A stretch of DNA of 64,000 bases, from assembly GCA_933207985.1 (NCBI GenBank), contig OW240916.1, positions 84,791,132 through 84,855,131 of the forward strand, written 5' to 3'. Under the pieces are notes generated by a model. It ran no database searches. It had not been told where the DNA came from and was given only the letters and a program-made list of their open reading frames with translations. The stretch comes from Pelobates cultripes. Taxonomy: Eukaryota; Chordata; Amphibia; Anura; Pelobatidae. Below are positions 22,858 to 34,165 of the stretch, piece by piece. The position numbers and the translations under genes are program-made. Within the stretch, counting starts at the first letter, position 1. Each line of letters opens with the position of its first letter.

Positions 22858-23289
22858 TTTAATCCCCCAGCCTCCCTACCTTTGGGAGTGCTGAGGGGAT
22901 TCCCTGGGGTCCAGTGGGGCTGCCTGGCAGCCAGTCCTGCAGGCGGCAAGGGAGCACTGATCCGCTTACTGATGCCAGAGCCTGAATGACGTCATATTCT
23001 GGCTCCGGCATTACTGCAGTGCGCGCAAGGGAACTGGGCAGAGAGCTCAGGGGAGGATGCTCCCTCGCCCGCCCTACATGTAACGCCACTGCCAGCCTTG
23101 GAGGGCCCTGAGGTGGCCAGCTCCTGGGCCCCCCAGGAGACGAGGCTGGCAAACTGGCGTACATACCCGGTCGCAGGGCGGCCGGGCCCCCTGGTGGGCT
23201 GGGCCCGTTCGCAGCTGTGATCCCTGCGACCGCGGTATGTACGCCAGTGTGTATGTGTGTGTGTCAGTATGTCTGTCAGTGTAGTATAA

Positions 23290-23991
23290 AAAAGCAAAGT
23301 GGGAAGTGCAATGGTATAATCAGCAATACAATACTTAAATTTCCGGTGAGATGTAGAGGTTACAGATCTATACAGGAGACAAAAAGCAAGATACTCACAC
23401 AGTGAAATATGTTTTTACAGTATATTCATAGCAAAGCCACTTATAGCAGGATCTGGCTTTGTTGGTATATCAGTGTATCCAATTCATACAGCTACCACAC
23501 GGACCAGTAAAAAAAATCTCCAGTGTACAGATGGTAAAAGACGTCTTTTTCAAGTGTTTGACAGTAATACAGTGCACAATCTCACATTTATAGACACATA
23601 GCAGGAAGTTGAATTTCGCGCCAATTCCCGGCGTCTGACCGGCATGCTGCACTCCCGGAGCTCCGAAGGGCAATTCTTGCGTTCCAAGCTTCACTTCTAG
23701 TACGGAGTTCTTGCATTCCACCTAGTGTTTCCGGTTGGGCATACTTTCGGTCTCTTGCATTAAATGTTGGATGAATGTTCGTGAGATTGTCATATTAAAC
23801 AATTGAAAGTCCCATGTGGTTGAAACTTATTCATAAAACACATATTAAATAAAATAACAAATAAACCAGTGTTAGTGAAATATTTCATTCTTATAATCAA
23901 TACAGCAACATATTCGACCTTATTAGAGACATAGAGAAGAAGGTAATCTTTTCAAGATGAGGATAAAAATATATGTAATATAAATAAATAA

Positions 23992-24030
<39 letters not shown>

Positions 24031-24190
24031 AAAAGTCTTAGTTATGCCCTCAAAAGAGGGTTAATTATATTAAATAAGAATCACTCATAGGGAATTAATT
24101 AATTAAATTAATGCTACAGATTCCCAATCAATATTAAGTCCGTTAGGGGTCATAGTGTCCAAATCAAAAATCCATTTCATTTTATTTTTA
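23290..24190 (-). pseudogene. Penelope-like element, C-terminus and probable 3' UTR
   Basis: The minus strand from 24184 to 24083 translates to a degraded C-terminus with WIFDLDTMTPNGLNIDW, the conserved tail that follows the GIY-YIG endonuclease in Penelope-like elements. It compares with the tail of the larger copy at 45030-45090 (WIYTLNTMQPEGMNVDF). The catalytic domains are absent. The rest, down to about 23290, would be 3' UTR but is unassigned by homology; it includes a TA run at 23997-24026. Confidence 0.6.
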
Positions 24191-24194
24191 TTAG

Positions 24195-24250
24195 GGCTTA
24201 AAGGGACACTATTGCCCTTCCAATGGCCCAAAACTTGTTAGACACCAAAA
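24195..24250. mobile_element. T2-like MITE, left end only
   Basis: TTAAAGGGACACTATTGCCC, a close match to the left terminus of the family at 50821. Confidence 0.6.
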
Positions 24251-24259
24251 AATGTAAGA

Positions 24260-24960
24260 GAATGCCTGTCAGTGTATGTGCGTGTGTGTGTCAGTCTGTC
24301 TGTCAGTGTATGTATCTGTTTATCAGTATGTCTGACTGATATGTGTCTGTGTATCTGTTCTCATTGTGTTTATCTAAATGTAGTCAGTTTGTGTCAGGTT
24401 GTGTATCTGTTTGTCAGTATGTGTATTGGTGTGTTTGTATCTGCATGTGTGTGAATGTGGAGAGCAAAAGAACGGGGCGCAAGAGTATACTGAGAACAGG
24501 CAGCAGCTGAAATAGCCTGTGTGTAAGTGTGTGTTAATGTGTTTGTATATATGCATCTGTGTCAGTGTGTATATCTGTGTATCTGCATGTGTTTCAATGT
24601 GTGTATCTCTGTATATATGTGTATCAGAGTGTGTATGTGCCAGTGTATATGTGCATACATCTCAGCATTCAAATGCAACACTACACACAAATGCATCCCA
24701 GCATTCAATTTCAACACTACACACAAATGCACCCCTGCATTCAAACGTCAACATTGCACACATTTACACCTCTGTAAACTTTATATGAACACACCTCTAT
24801 GTTAAACATCAAAATTATATATAAATACACCTCTGCATTAAAAAACCAACCCTACACATGAATGCATGCCTGCATTCAATTGCCAACACCACATACAAAC
24901 ACACCTCTACATTCACATAAACATACTCCATACAAAAATATACTTACATTCAAACCATTG
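24260..24960. repeat. TG-rich then CA-rich degenerate repeats
   Basis: 24260-24650 is TGTGTATCTG/TCAGTGTATG-like. 24660-24950 repeats a unit of about 35-40 bp (CAACACTACACACAAATGCA). The open frames (up to 92 codons) are repeat translations. Confidence 0.8.
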
Positions 24961-26309
24961 CACCCAGGCCGTTCCTAGTTTATTTCCGCCACTGCGTTGG
25001 AGTGGAGGGCGTGATTGCATGCCAGAAGCCCCAAGCAAATGCTTGCCCAGGGTCCAATCAATATTAAAGACAGCCCTGGATCCACAGACACTCATGTACA
25101 CAGAAACTCAGATACACACTGAAACAGAATACACATAGACACAAACACAAACACAAATACAAAAACTCTCACACACAAATACACTCACAGACACACACAT
25201 TGACACAAAAGGACACACAGATACTCAGAAACTGCTCTAAAACATTTAACACAGAATGGAGGGATACTCCATGAACGTTTACCAATTCACTGAGATGTAA
25301 TGGTTATAGTGCCTAATGTTGTTCCTTTAAGAAACTGGAGGTATGTTTTGTTGTTGTTGTTTTTTGCAGTTATAGATAATTTACCTAGTTATTTTTAGAA
25401 ACCTAAATGTTTCCCATTCCACAGTGACATGTCATGTGTGCTGGGGAATGGAACCTTTTTTGCATATACTGTGCCTCTTTACAAGTAGTAACGGAAATGT
25501 ATGCTTCACAATTTGCAGAAAGACTACTCTTGAGCATCGGAGGGTGCTTTATATTTATTCAAAATAATTGTCTTTTTTTTTGTGTATGTGAAAAGCAAGT
25601 ATTCTACTTTTACACAAAATCAAGGATTTGTGACATGATGTAAATCGGGCTGTCTGAGCAGCTTACCGTCATGCCTGTTGTATGACTAAACCCTAAAAAT
25701 GAAGAGATGCAGCACTACAATTGGCTGGCAAAATGCTTAGAAATTTTTTTAATTTTTTGCTTGACTCTCACTTCAAACCTCTCTGGCAATAACTGTCCAT
25801 TTTCTGTTCATTAGTGCTTTTAACAATAATAGCATAGTGACTTAAATAATCAACATGTATAGATAGATATGGTATCTTCATCTGACACGTTCCCACTCTT
25901 GTCTACTCTTTCACCCTCTCCAGCCTGAGATGTGTCACTGCATGAATTATTCCTACTACACACATCCCTTTAGCAATTAAAGAAAAAACTGTTGCTGTTG
26001 GAATCTCTCCATCCTGAGAAAATCTATTTTGCGCCTCTCTGTTTCTCCCCACACATTCACATCCATCCTCTTTCACTCTGTGTATAAATCTCTCATGAAC
26101 TGATTATTGCATGACACCACCCGAACACCTGCTCGAATAAAATGCGCATCACTAGAATGCTAATTTAAGAGGACTTAACAGGGCATTTATTATAATAATA
26201 CATTTTTAAACAAGTCAATAAAATTGTAATGGAGATAAATATGACACTGCAACATAAACATTTAAATTGTGTTAATTAAAGCAACGCTTCAGAAGGATTT
26301 CTAAAGTGT
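24961..26309. other. Mostly unassigned stretch
   Basis: 24966-25079 looks like a short non-autonomous hAT relic (CAGGCCGTTCCTAG ... GACAGCCCTG). 25090-25230 is CA-rich. 25290-25332 ends ATTGTTCCTTTAAG-like, possibly a T2-like right end. 25340-26309 shows nothing recognised. Confidence 0.4.
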
Positions 26310-26498
26310 GTTGTAGTCAGGGCCAGCCGTCCATGTTGTTAGAGCAGCCGCACTCCCTCGTGGTTCCAGCGCACTGTGAGTGTCAGTCTGAACTCTGATG
26401 TCATCGCAGAGTGCCTGAACCCGTGAGGGAGTGCAGCTGCTTTAGCAACACACTGGACCACCAAGGAGTCCACCAGCAGACCACCAGGGAGTCCTCAG

Positions 26499-26852
26499 GA
26501 TATATAGATATCTGTATGAACAGAGTTTCCTTGCACTTCAGGCTAACTTGTAACATACTTTGAATGCCAGGTGCCGGGCCAGGGTCATCATAAATACAAA
26601 AAAAGTGATGGTCCGCACTCACTTTTTTGTCCTGAGGAAAGTCCTGAACTGGGACTGAAACGTTGACGCCATTTGGCATCACACCTGTATTTTTATGTAA
26701 ATAATAAAAGTTATGTTTTAAGTAGATCGTGAGTGCGGACCATCACTTTTTTTGTATTTATGATGACCCTGGCCCGGCACCTGGCATTCAAAGTATGTTA
26801 CAAGTTAGCCTGAAGTGCAAGGAAACTCTGTTCATACAGATATCTATATATC
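26499..26852. repeat. 123-bp inverted repeat with 108-bp spacer
   Basis: 26499-26621 is the reverse complement of 26730-26852 with no mismatch that I can see. The spacer contains a hammerhead-ribozyme-like core (26629-26667). A transcript would form a very stable hairpin. Confidence 0.93.
26629..26667 (+). ncRNA. Hammerhead-ribozyme-like core
   Basis: CUGAGGA (26632-26638) fits the CUGANGA box. AGUCC (26640-26644) pairs with GGACU (26652-26656) as stem II, followed by GAAAC (26657-26661). The next bases ACGU are self-complementary, as in Penelope-associated hammerheads that work as dimers, and GUC (26629-26631) could pair with GAC (26665-26667) as a short stem I. One extra A (26639) sits between the CUGANGA box and stem II, which may impair activity. 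Probably a decayed Penelope-derived motif. Confidence 0.4.
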
Positions 26853-26989
26853 TATATATATCTATATATATATATATATGTATATATACTAAAGTATTTA
26901 TATATACTAAATGCATTTTTAGTAAGTGTGGGGAGACTGTGTTTAACACAGCCTCCCCACATACTGTCATTCTCTCCACTTAGTCACTC

Positions 26990-27400
26990 ACCCCCTCTCT
27001 CTGCCACACACCCTATAACATCATTCTCCAAACCCCCCTAATCCTGTCACACTAACCCTCTTAACCCTGTCACCCTAAACCTGCCACACTATCACCCTCT
27101 AACCCTGTCACACTAACCTCCTCTAACCCTTCACACTAACCCCCTAACCCTGTCACTCTAACCATCACTCTAATCCTCTATAACCCTGTCACACTAACCC
27201 CCCCCTTACCATGTCTCACTAACCCCCTAACCCTGTCACAGTAACCCCCTCTAATCCTGTCACACTAACCCCCCTAATGCTGTCACCTTAACCCTGTCAC
27301 CCTTACCAACACCCTAAACTCCCCTTACCCTGCCACCCTAACCCTGTCACACCAACACCCTCCCACAGTTACTTACCACCTCTTACGCTGTCACACTTAC
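26990..27400. repeat. Minisatellite, AACCCTGTCACACTAACCCC-type
   Basis: Around 15 irregular copies of a 20-25 bp unit, internal to the hAT element. Confidence 0.9.
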
Positions 27401-27639
27401 CCATTATGTCCCTGTCAGATGACATTGGAGAGGAGGAGTGCTGACTGGGGTGGGGAGTGTGGGGGACAGCATTTCATCCTTGCTACAGGCAGTACAATAT
27501 CTTTGGCCGGCCCTGGTTGTAATGGATATTGTACTAGTGCCCTGCCGCCCCCCATTTAATTAGTCAGACCATTTGGTAACAGTGGTAACAGTCTTACTTC
27601 TTCCTGTTGTGCCCATGTTTCTTCTATTCCTTGTATGTA

Positions 27640-28690
27640 TGTAGTGGGGAATCGCGATGCAGCCTAGAACAAAAACTAACCCCATTCAGCCCCCCAATAA
27701 TGACAGACCACTTAGTATGGATGAAACAGGCCACAGCATTTATTATCACAAACTAAATTACTGCATAACACATCCATAACTTTATTTATTAAATCTCTTC
27801 TTTTTCTGTAACCAAAAACGTTAATCATAAATAAGCATAAATTAACATATATACATAAATAACTCCACACATAGTATTTTAAAGTGACCCAACCGTCCTT
27901 GCCAATAAACATACAGTGGTTCCTAATCACCACTTCCTCTCACCTCCCCCCTTGTCATAAAAATCATATATTTCCAATGCCCGCCATCAGCCGACCTTAT
28001 CCACGCTCGATGGGCACGACACCTCAGGCAACCTAATGTTAACCGTTTGAAGCAGGGGAGGTTGAGACCTTAAAAACTTGTTCATCTCATTCCATATACT
28101 TAAACGTTACCCCTCAAACTCAATTGGCAAGGACATACCCCCGGCTAGCTGTGACTAAAAATACTAATAGGGCGGGCGGGAGGGAAGCTGTTTGCTGGCC
28201 CGAATCCCAAGTGGCACTGAGGTAAGACCTCCCCCACACTAACTTACACAGAACATAATCCCACCCACACACTCTTTCCCAACCAATCCCATGCATCTAT
28301 CCACACTCCTACATGTGCCCTTGTCCGCTTAGCTGCGCTATCTTCCCAGGGCCTGTCTCTCTGCAGTGACAGCAGGAATATCCTGCTAGGAGCTTATGTT
28401 AACTGTCCTGAACTAAGCCCTCCAGAGCAGGGTCAGCTCATTGGGTGAGAGTGTCAGATGATCACTCTCAGCCAATGAGCTAAGCCATGCACCACTGTGC
28501 TTAGCTCAACGAAAGACATTTCTGGCTGTAGAGAGGCAGGAAGCTGCTACCTTTAGACCAAAGATGGCAACTAATGGTTTGACTATTACATTAAGGGGGC
28601 TCCAGGGTACTACTGGCACCTTAATCACTATGGCACACTGCAGTACTTATGGTGCTTGGATTGTTCCTTTAAGATAATAAGATCAGTGCC
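27640..28690. other. Unclassified dispersed-repeat-like region
   Basis: 27725-27750 repeats a phrase found at 17490-17510. 28590-28675 resembles the right half of a T2-like MITE, ending GATTGTTCCTTTAAG. An imperfect palindrome around 28437-28490 uses ATTGGGTGAGAGTG and its near complement. No coding domain was identified. Confidence 0.35.
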
Positions 28691-30613
28691 CCACCAACAA
28701 TTTTAAAATACAGAAACATTTTACAGCTCCAAAACTCGTGGTGTTTAACCACCTTTTCCACCATAACCAACACATAGGTATCCAAATGCTTATTTCACAT
28801 ATCCAAGTGTAATACTGTCAATATTTCTGTAAGGAATAATCTTAATTTAGACCAAGATTACTGTCACACCTATCCAAAAACTTCCAAAGCACACCGCGCT
28901 ATTATACCACCCAAACCACATTCTTAAAAGCCTTAAGGAGAATCTGTTCTTTCCCGCAGTGGAGAAATGTCAAAATCTTTCATAGAACTGCAAATTCTGA
29001 ATATTCAATCCCACTTCTGTAAAATATACGCACGCAGCCAACATAAAATATCCCTAAAATGCATGGACAGTTGAAGTAACATTTTACAAAAGCCAAACAT
29101 TTAGTACCCTTCAATTTGAGGATTTTACCAAATTGATTAAGGAACATTGTGGAGAGCAAATTCTGATAACCTCTCACTTTTTCTCTGTAAGGAAAATAAC
29201 AGTACATCACATTGCAAGATCAGCAGAAGGAAAATTACAAATCAAGACTGAGTAATAGATGTGAGAAAAGAGTTGATAAAAAGAGAGACCTTGTTTTTAA
29301 CCCTAAACTGTACTGCTACATGGCTCAGGATCAGGATCACTTAAATGAATGCAGAGGCAGGATGGCAAAGGGGCAGAACAGCATATGATCTCTCTGGGCA
29401 TTCTCAATTTTATTTTATCAATCGCTCAGTACCAGAAATGGCCGCATGATTGACACCTAAGCTAAAATGTTACAATTATTTCAGTTCAAAATGCTGTACA
29501 CACAAAGTTAAAGATCTTTGCTGCCGGACCAGAGGAGTAATTCATCATTAGGTAATGTCAATTCTGTGCATATTTGGAATCTGTCGTCAAAACGCATAGC
29601 ATACTAGTGATTGATGACAAATAGCTGCACGGCCAATGCTTCATGTCACCCAAGTTCTCTACTTCAACTTACGTTCCCTATCACCCCTCCACCTGCAGTA
29701 AGGGAGAGTCATGTCATCAGAGGAGGATTTAGCTACAGGGTAAATTTGAAAAAATTTTTACAAATAAAACTATTAAAAATGTGCAAATAAATTAATAACA
29801 ATAAATAAAATATCTATAGAAAGAAGCTAGGATATTTATATCTTTTAACACAGTGCAGGGAGTACTCAGTGCTTGATCGAAGGCAAGAGTGTGCTTTATT
29901 CTTTATATTTTTTTCCTTGGGGATTAAAGCATGGCAATAAGAGTCACTCTGACCAAAAACTGTGTTTTATTGGAAAAATCCTCGAAGGATATACACATAA
30001 TGTCAAATTGAACGATAGAATGGTGAATCTTTCTCTTTTAAAAAAAAAAAAAAATGTATGTTACTTACTTTTCCTTAGGTGAAGTGGACATATATTTGTT
30101 TGGTTATATAATAAATACACAAGATATGCAGTTTAGGTACAGAGGAACAACCCGAATGCATAAATAAATTAAATTCAAATAAATCTACTTCTGGGCTTGA
30201 ATCATCAGAGCATTAAAAAAACATATTCCCTCCAAACCTACATTTAATACTTATGATCACATTTCTGTTCATTTATGATTTAATATATTTAGCATTATTA
30301 TTTTTGCTAGAGAAACACTCAACTTATATTAGTTACAAAGTAATGTGGGCAATCTTGAAATAAGAGCATTTACTGCATGTAAAACCTCTTTGTGTTGCAA
30401 TTTAGAAAATCAATATTGGCACACAATACTTGTTGTTTCTCATATTCTATCACACTTTAGTATAAATTTTTGTATTTCTATTTGGGCTAAATAACCTTAT
30501 TGCTCCTAAATGTTTTGCTTCCATGTAGTTAAATAAACAGTAATGATTAATTTAGATTATATTCAATGTGTATTCAACAGATATACAAATACATGAAAGA
30601 TATCTGCAAAACT
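28691..30613. other. AT-rich stretch, nothing recognised
   Basis: No element end, RNA gene or protein motif was seen on either strand; the longest frame is 76 codons. Confidence 0.45.
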
Positions 30614-30738
30614 AGGGGCATGGCCTGGACTCCGACCTGGATGGCAGCATAAGCTAAGAGCTCCGTTCCTTAAAGCCCTAATTTTGCTTCAATTACGCAT
30701 CAAAGTCGCACACGCCGAGCTGACACACCCCAGACTAT
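30614..30738 (+). mobile_element. Probable 5' end of an L1-like LINE
   Basis: GGGGCATGGCCTGGACTCCG and the following GC-richer sequence differ sharply from the AT-rich flank and read like the start of a vertebrate L1 5' UTR. It is directly followed by CR1-like endonuclease sequence; L1-like sequence resumes after that element at about 34166. Assigning it to the same L1 copy is an inference. Confidence 0.4.
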
Positions 30739-31801
30739 TGACGAGGAACAACAGCAAATTGAGAAAGCTGCAAATCTGGGTAACACTTTAATTATTGGAG
30801 ATTTTAATTACCCGGAAATAAATTGGAACAGATTTTGGAACAGAGGAACTAGTAGCTTGTCACAAGTTGCACAAGCACCAACTAGAATGGACGCTTGTCT
30901 GGACCTTTAACAAACAACGTTGATCTTTTGACCAACATTCAAGTAGGTGTGCACAATATAGTGTCCTTTGAAATAAACTCAAAAAAACAAATGCACATGG
31001 GGTATACTAAAACATATAATTTTAAAAAGGTCAATATCTATAAGTCAAGTTCAGCTTTACAATATATTGATTGGCATAAACTCTCTAGTGAAAAAAAACA
31101 CTGAGGATAAATGGAAAATCTTCCAACAAATATTAGAAAGGTGCATTTCTCAGTATGTACCATTGGGTAATAAATATAAAAGAAACAAATTGAAACCAAT
31201 GTGGCTTAGTAGAGAAGTAAAACAAGAGATTAAAAATAAGAAAAGGGCATTTAAAGCGTTTAAATTGGACAAATCAGATGCATCCTATAAAAGTTATAAG
31301 GAATGCGTGCAAAAAGGCGATTAGATTCGCTAAACTTCAAAATTAAAAAATGATAGCTAAAGAGAGCAAAACCAACCCCAAAGCATTCTTTAAGTACATA
31401 AATTCTAAAAAAACAAAAAATTAAAGTGTAGGTACACTAAAAACTGAAACGGGTGTGTTAGTTAATGAAGACCAGGAAAAGGCAGGAATTTTAAATAACT
31501 ATTTCTCCTCTGTACATATTAAGGAAGAACCCATGGCAACAGATGTGCCAATGATTGCTGCTAAAAACTTGCTGAAAATTGTAATTGGTTAGCTCAAGAC
31601 AAGGTGCTGCAGCAACTAAAGAAAGTTAATATAAACAAAGCTCCAGGGCCTGATGGTATTCATCCACGAGTACTTAAAGAACCAAGTGTAGAAATAAGTG
31701 AACCTCTGTTTTTAATCTTTCAAGATTCTTTTCTTTCAGGAAGTGTTCCAGAGGATTGGAGGAAGGCAGATGTAGGTCCTATATTTAAAAAGGGTTCAAA
31801 A

Positions 31802-32649
31802 TGGGTAACACTTTAATTAGTGAAGATTTTAAGTACCTGGAAATAAATTGGAACAGATTTTGCAACAGAGGAACTAGTAGCTTGTCACAAGTTGCACAAG
31901 CACCAACTAGAAAGGACGGAGTACAGAATATTTGATAGAGTTCTAACCTCAACATATGAGGAAAGGGATTTAGGGGTGATTATTTCTGATGACTTAAAGG
32001 TAGGCAGACAATGTAATAGAGCAGCAGGAAATGCTAGCAGAATGCTTGGTTGTATAGGGAGAGGTATTAGCAGTAGAAAGAGGGAAGTGCTCATGCCATT
32101 GTACAGAACACTGGTGAGACCTCACTTGGAGTATTGTACACAGTACTGGAGACCGTATCTTCAGAAGGATATTGATACCTTAGAGAGGGTTCAGAGAAGG
32201 GCTACTAAACTGGTTCATGGATTGCGGGATAAAACTTACCAGGAAAGGTTAAAGGATCTTAACATGTATAGCTTGGAGGAAAGACGAGACAGGGGGGATA
32301 TGATAGAAACATTTAAATATATAAAGGGAATCAACACAGTAAAGGAGGAGACTATATTTAAAAGAAGAAAAACTACCACAACAAGAGGACATAGTCTTAA
32401 ATTAGAGGGACAAAGGTTTAAAAATAATATCAGGAAGTATTACTTTACTGAGAGGGTAGTGGATGCATGGAATAGCCTTCCAGCTGAAGTGGTAGAGGTT
32501 AACACAGTAAAGGAGTTTAAGCATGCATGGGATAGGCATAAGGCTATCCTAACTATAAGATAAGGCTAGGGACTAATGAAAGTATTTAGAAAATTGGGCA
32601 GACTAGATGGGCCGAATGGTTCTTATCTGCCGTCACATTCTATGTTTCT
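31802..32649 (+). mobile_element. Internally deleted LINE copy inserted in the CR1-like LINE
   Basis: Flanked by AAAA at 31798-31801 and 32650-32653; removing it joins the host reading of the RT domain. 31802-31918 is about 90% identical to the endonuclease segment at 30777-30895. It then jumps directly to an RT C-terminal region (31919-32563) with STYEERDLGVIISDDLKV, RPHLEYCTQYWRPY and WNSLPAEVVEV. It ends GGTTCTTATCTGCCGTCACA and 'ttctatgtttct'. The same 3' end is at 61988-62270 on the other strand. Confidence 0.82.
31892..32563 (+). pseudogene. LINE RT C-terminal open frame (223 codons)
   Basis: The longest open remnant of the inserted LINE. From about residue 20 it carries the conserved post-RT region of CR1/Jockey-type LINEs: an EERDLGVIISDDL box, MLGCIGRGISSRKREVLMPL, YRTLVRPHLEYC, then ERVQRRATKLVHGL, SLEERRDRGDMI and, at the C-terminus, WNSLPAEVVEVNTVKEFKHA. 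It lacks the RT catalytic boxes, so it has no enzymatic function. The first residues come from the endonuclease-derived segment in a non-native frame, so this ATG is not a genuine start. Confidence 0.8.
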
Positions 32650-34165
32650 AAAATCCTTGCCTGGAAATTATAGACCTGTGAGCCTAACTTCTGTGGCTGG
32701 AAAAGTATTTGAAAGGTTATTAAGGGATAATATTTAAGAATTTATTGAGAAGTACATGGTTATCAGCAAAAATCAGTATTGTTTTATGAAGCACAGGTCA
32801 TGTTAAACTAACTTGATTGCATTCTACGAAGAAGTAGGTAGAAGTATAGATCAGGGTGTTGCAGTGGATGTGATCTATTTGGATTTTGCCAAGACATTTG
32901 ATACAGTTCCACACAATAGATTGGTGTTCAAACTCAAAGAAATCAGTCTAGATGAAAATGCTTGTTCTTGGGTAGTACATTGGCTTAAAAATAGAGTACA
33001 AAGAGTTGTCATCAATGGTAAATTTTCAAACTGGACAGAGGTGGCAAGTGGTGTCCCTCATTGTTCTGTTCTGGGACCCCTTCTATTTAACATATTTATA
33101 AATGATCTTGAAAAAAAGCATTGAAAGTTATGTTTCAGTGTTTGCAGATGACACAAAACTCTGTAAAGTAATACAATGTGAGCAAGATATTACCGTGCTG
33201 CAGAGGGATTTAGATAGACTGGGGGACTGGGCACTCAAATGGCAGATGAAATTTAATGTTGAAAAATGCAAAGTTATGCACTTCGGCGTAAAGAATGCAC
33301 AAGCAACGTAAACCCTTAATGGAAGCAAATTAGGGATAACAACACACGAAAAGGACTTGGGAATTGTTATAGACGACAAACTATGCAACAATGTGCAATG
33401 TCAATCAGCAGTGGCTAAGGCCTGTAAGGTATTGTCATGCATGAAAAAGGGCATTCATTCTCGGGATGAGAATATAATTTTGCCTCTTTATTAATCACTG
33501 GTAAAACCACATATTGAATATGCTGTGCAATTTTGGGCACCTGTTCTAAAGAAGGATATTATGGCACTAGAAAAAGTGCAGAGGCGGGCTACAAATTAAT
33601 AAAAGGAATGGAACATATCAGCTATGAAGAAAGGTTAACAAATTTAAACCTCTTTAGTTTAGAAAAACGTCGCCTGAGAGGGGATATGGTAACATTATAC
33701 AAATATATTTGGGGCCAATACAAACCATTATGTGGAAATCTATTCACAAACCGGACTTTACATAGGACACAAGGTCATGCGTTTAGACTGGAGGAAAGAA
33801 GATTTTGTCTAAGGCAAAGAAAAGTTTTTTTTACTTTAAGGACAATAAGGTTGTGGAATTCTCTGCCTGAAGAAGTGGTTTTATCAGAGTCTATACAGAT
33901 GTTCAAACAGCAACTAGATGCATACTTGCAAAAACAGAATATTCAAGGAAATAATTTTTCAATGTAGGTTAATAGCTGCTTGATCCAAGGATTAATCTGA
34001 CTGCCATTCTGGGGTCAAGAAGGCATTTTTTCCCTAGTTTGTTGCAAGTACTTCAAACTGTTTTTTGTTTTTGCCTTATTTTGGATCAACGGCAAAAAAA
34101 CAAATGTGAGGAATGCTGAACTTGATGGACACAAGTCTCTTTTCAGCTATGTAACTATGTAATAT

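Larger units (their letters stand above)
21837..23249. mobile_element. Possible hAT non-autonomous element (composite)
   Basis: Left end CAGTGGTGTACACACGATCC; right end ...GGTATGTACGCCAGTG, whose complement begins CACTGGCGTACATACC. Both sides are flanked by TGTATGTG (21829-21836 and 23250-23257), which fits an 8-bp hAT duplication but lies in TG-rich sequence and could be chance. An alternative right end is GTACGCCACTG at 21997, with a better terminal match but no duplication. The interval includes a T2-like fragment, a MITE end and a CA-rich array. Confidence 0.45.
26318..27515. mobile_element. hAT non-autonomous element
   Basis: Ends CAGGGCCAGCC (26318) and GGCCGGCCCTG (to 27515) are inverted repeats, flanked by GTTGTAGT (26310-26317) and GTTGTAAT (27516-27523), an 8-bp duplication with one mismatch, as hAT transposases make. 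There is no transposase. The interior is composite: a 123-bp inverted repeat with a Penelope-tail-like spacer, a TA run, and an AACCCTGTCACACTAAC minisatellite. Confidence 0.8.
30739..34165 (+). mobile_element. CR1/L2-like LINE, degraded, interrupted by another LINE copy
   Basis: In order: the endonuclease end with IIGDFNYPEINW (30790-30825); degraded linker sequence (30895-31600); RT N-terminal part with INKAPGPDGIHPRVLKE (31631-31680) and PEDWRKADVGPIFKKGSK up to 31801; then, after an 848-bp insertion, RT continuing with a degraded NYRPVSLTSV equivalent (about 32665), YLDFAKTFDTVPH (32876-32914), [13 protein letters not shown] (33050-33090) and VFADDTKL (33140-33163); and the C-terminal domain (33530-33963). 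The 3' UTR ends near TATGTAACTATGTAA at 34150-34164. Several frameshifts and stops make it non-functional. In RT box 4 the usual PQG is PHC. Confidence 0.88.

Noticed and set aside
26990..27400. Telomere-like repeats (AACCCT)
   Set aside because: AACCCT occurs within a longer unit, AACCCTGTCACACT, and never as a pure hexamer array.
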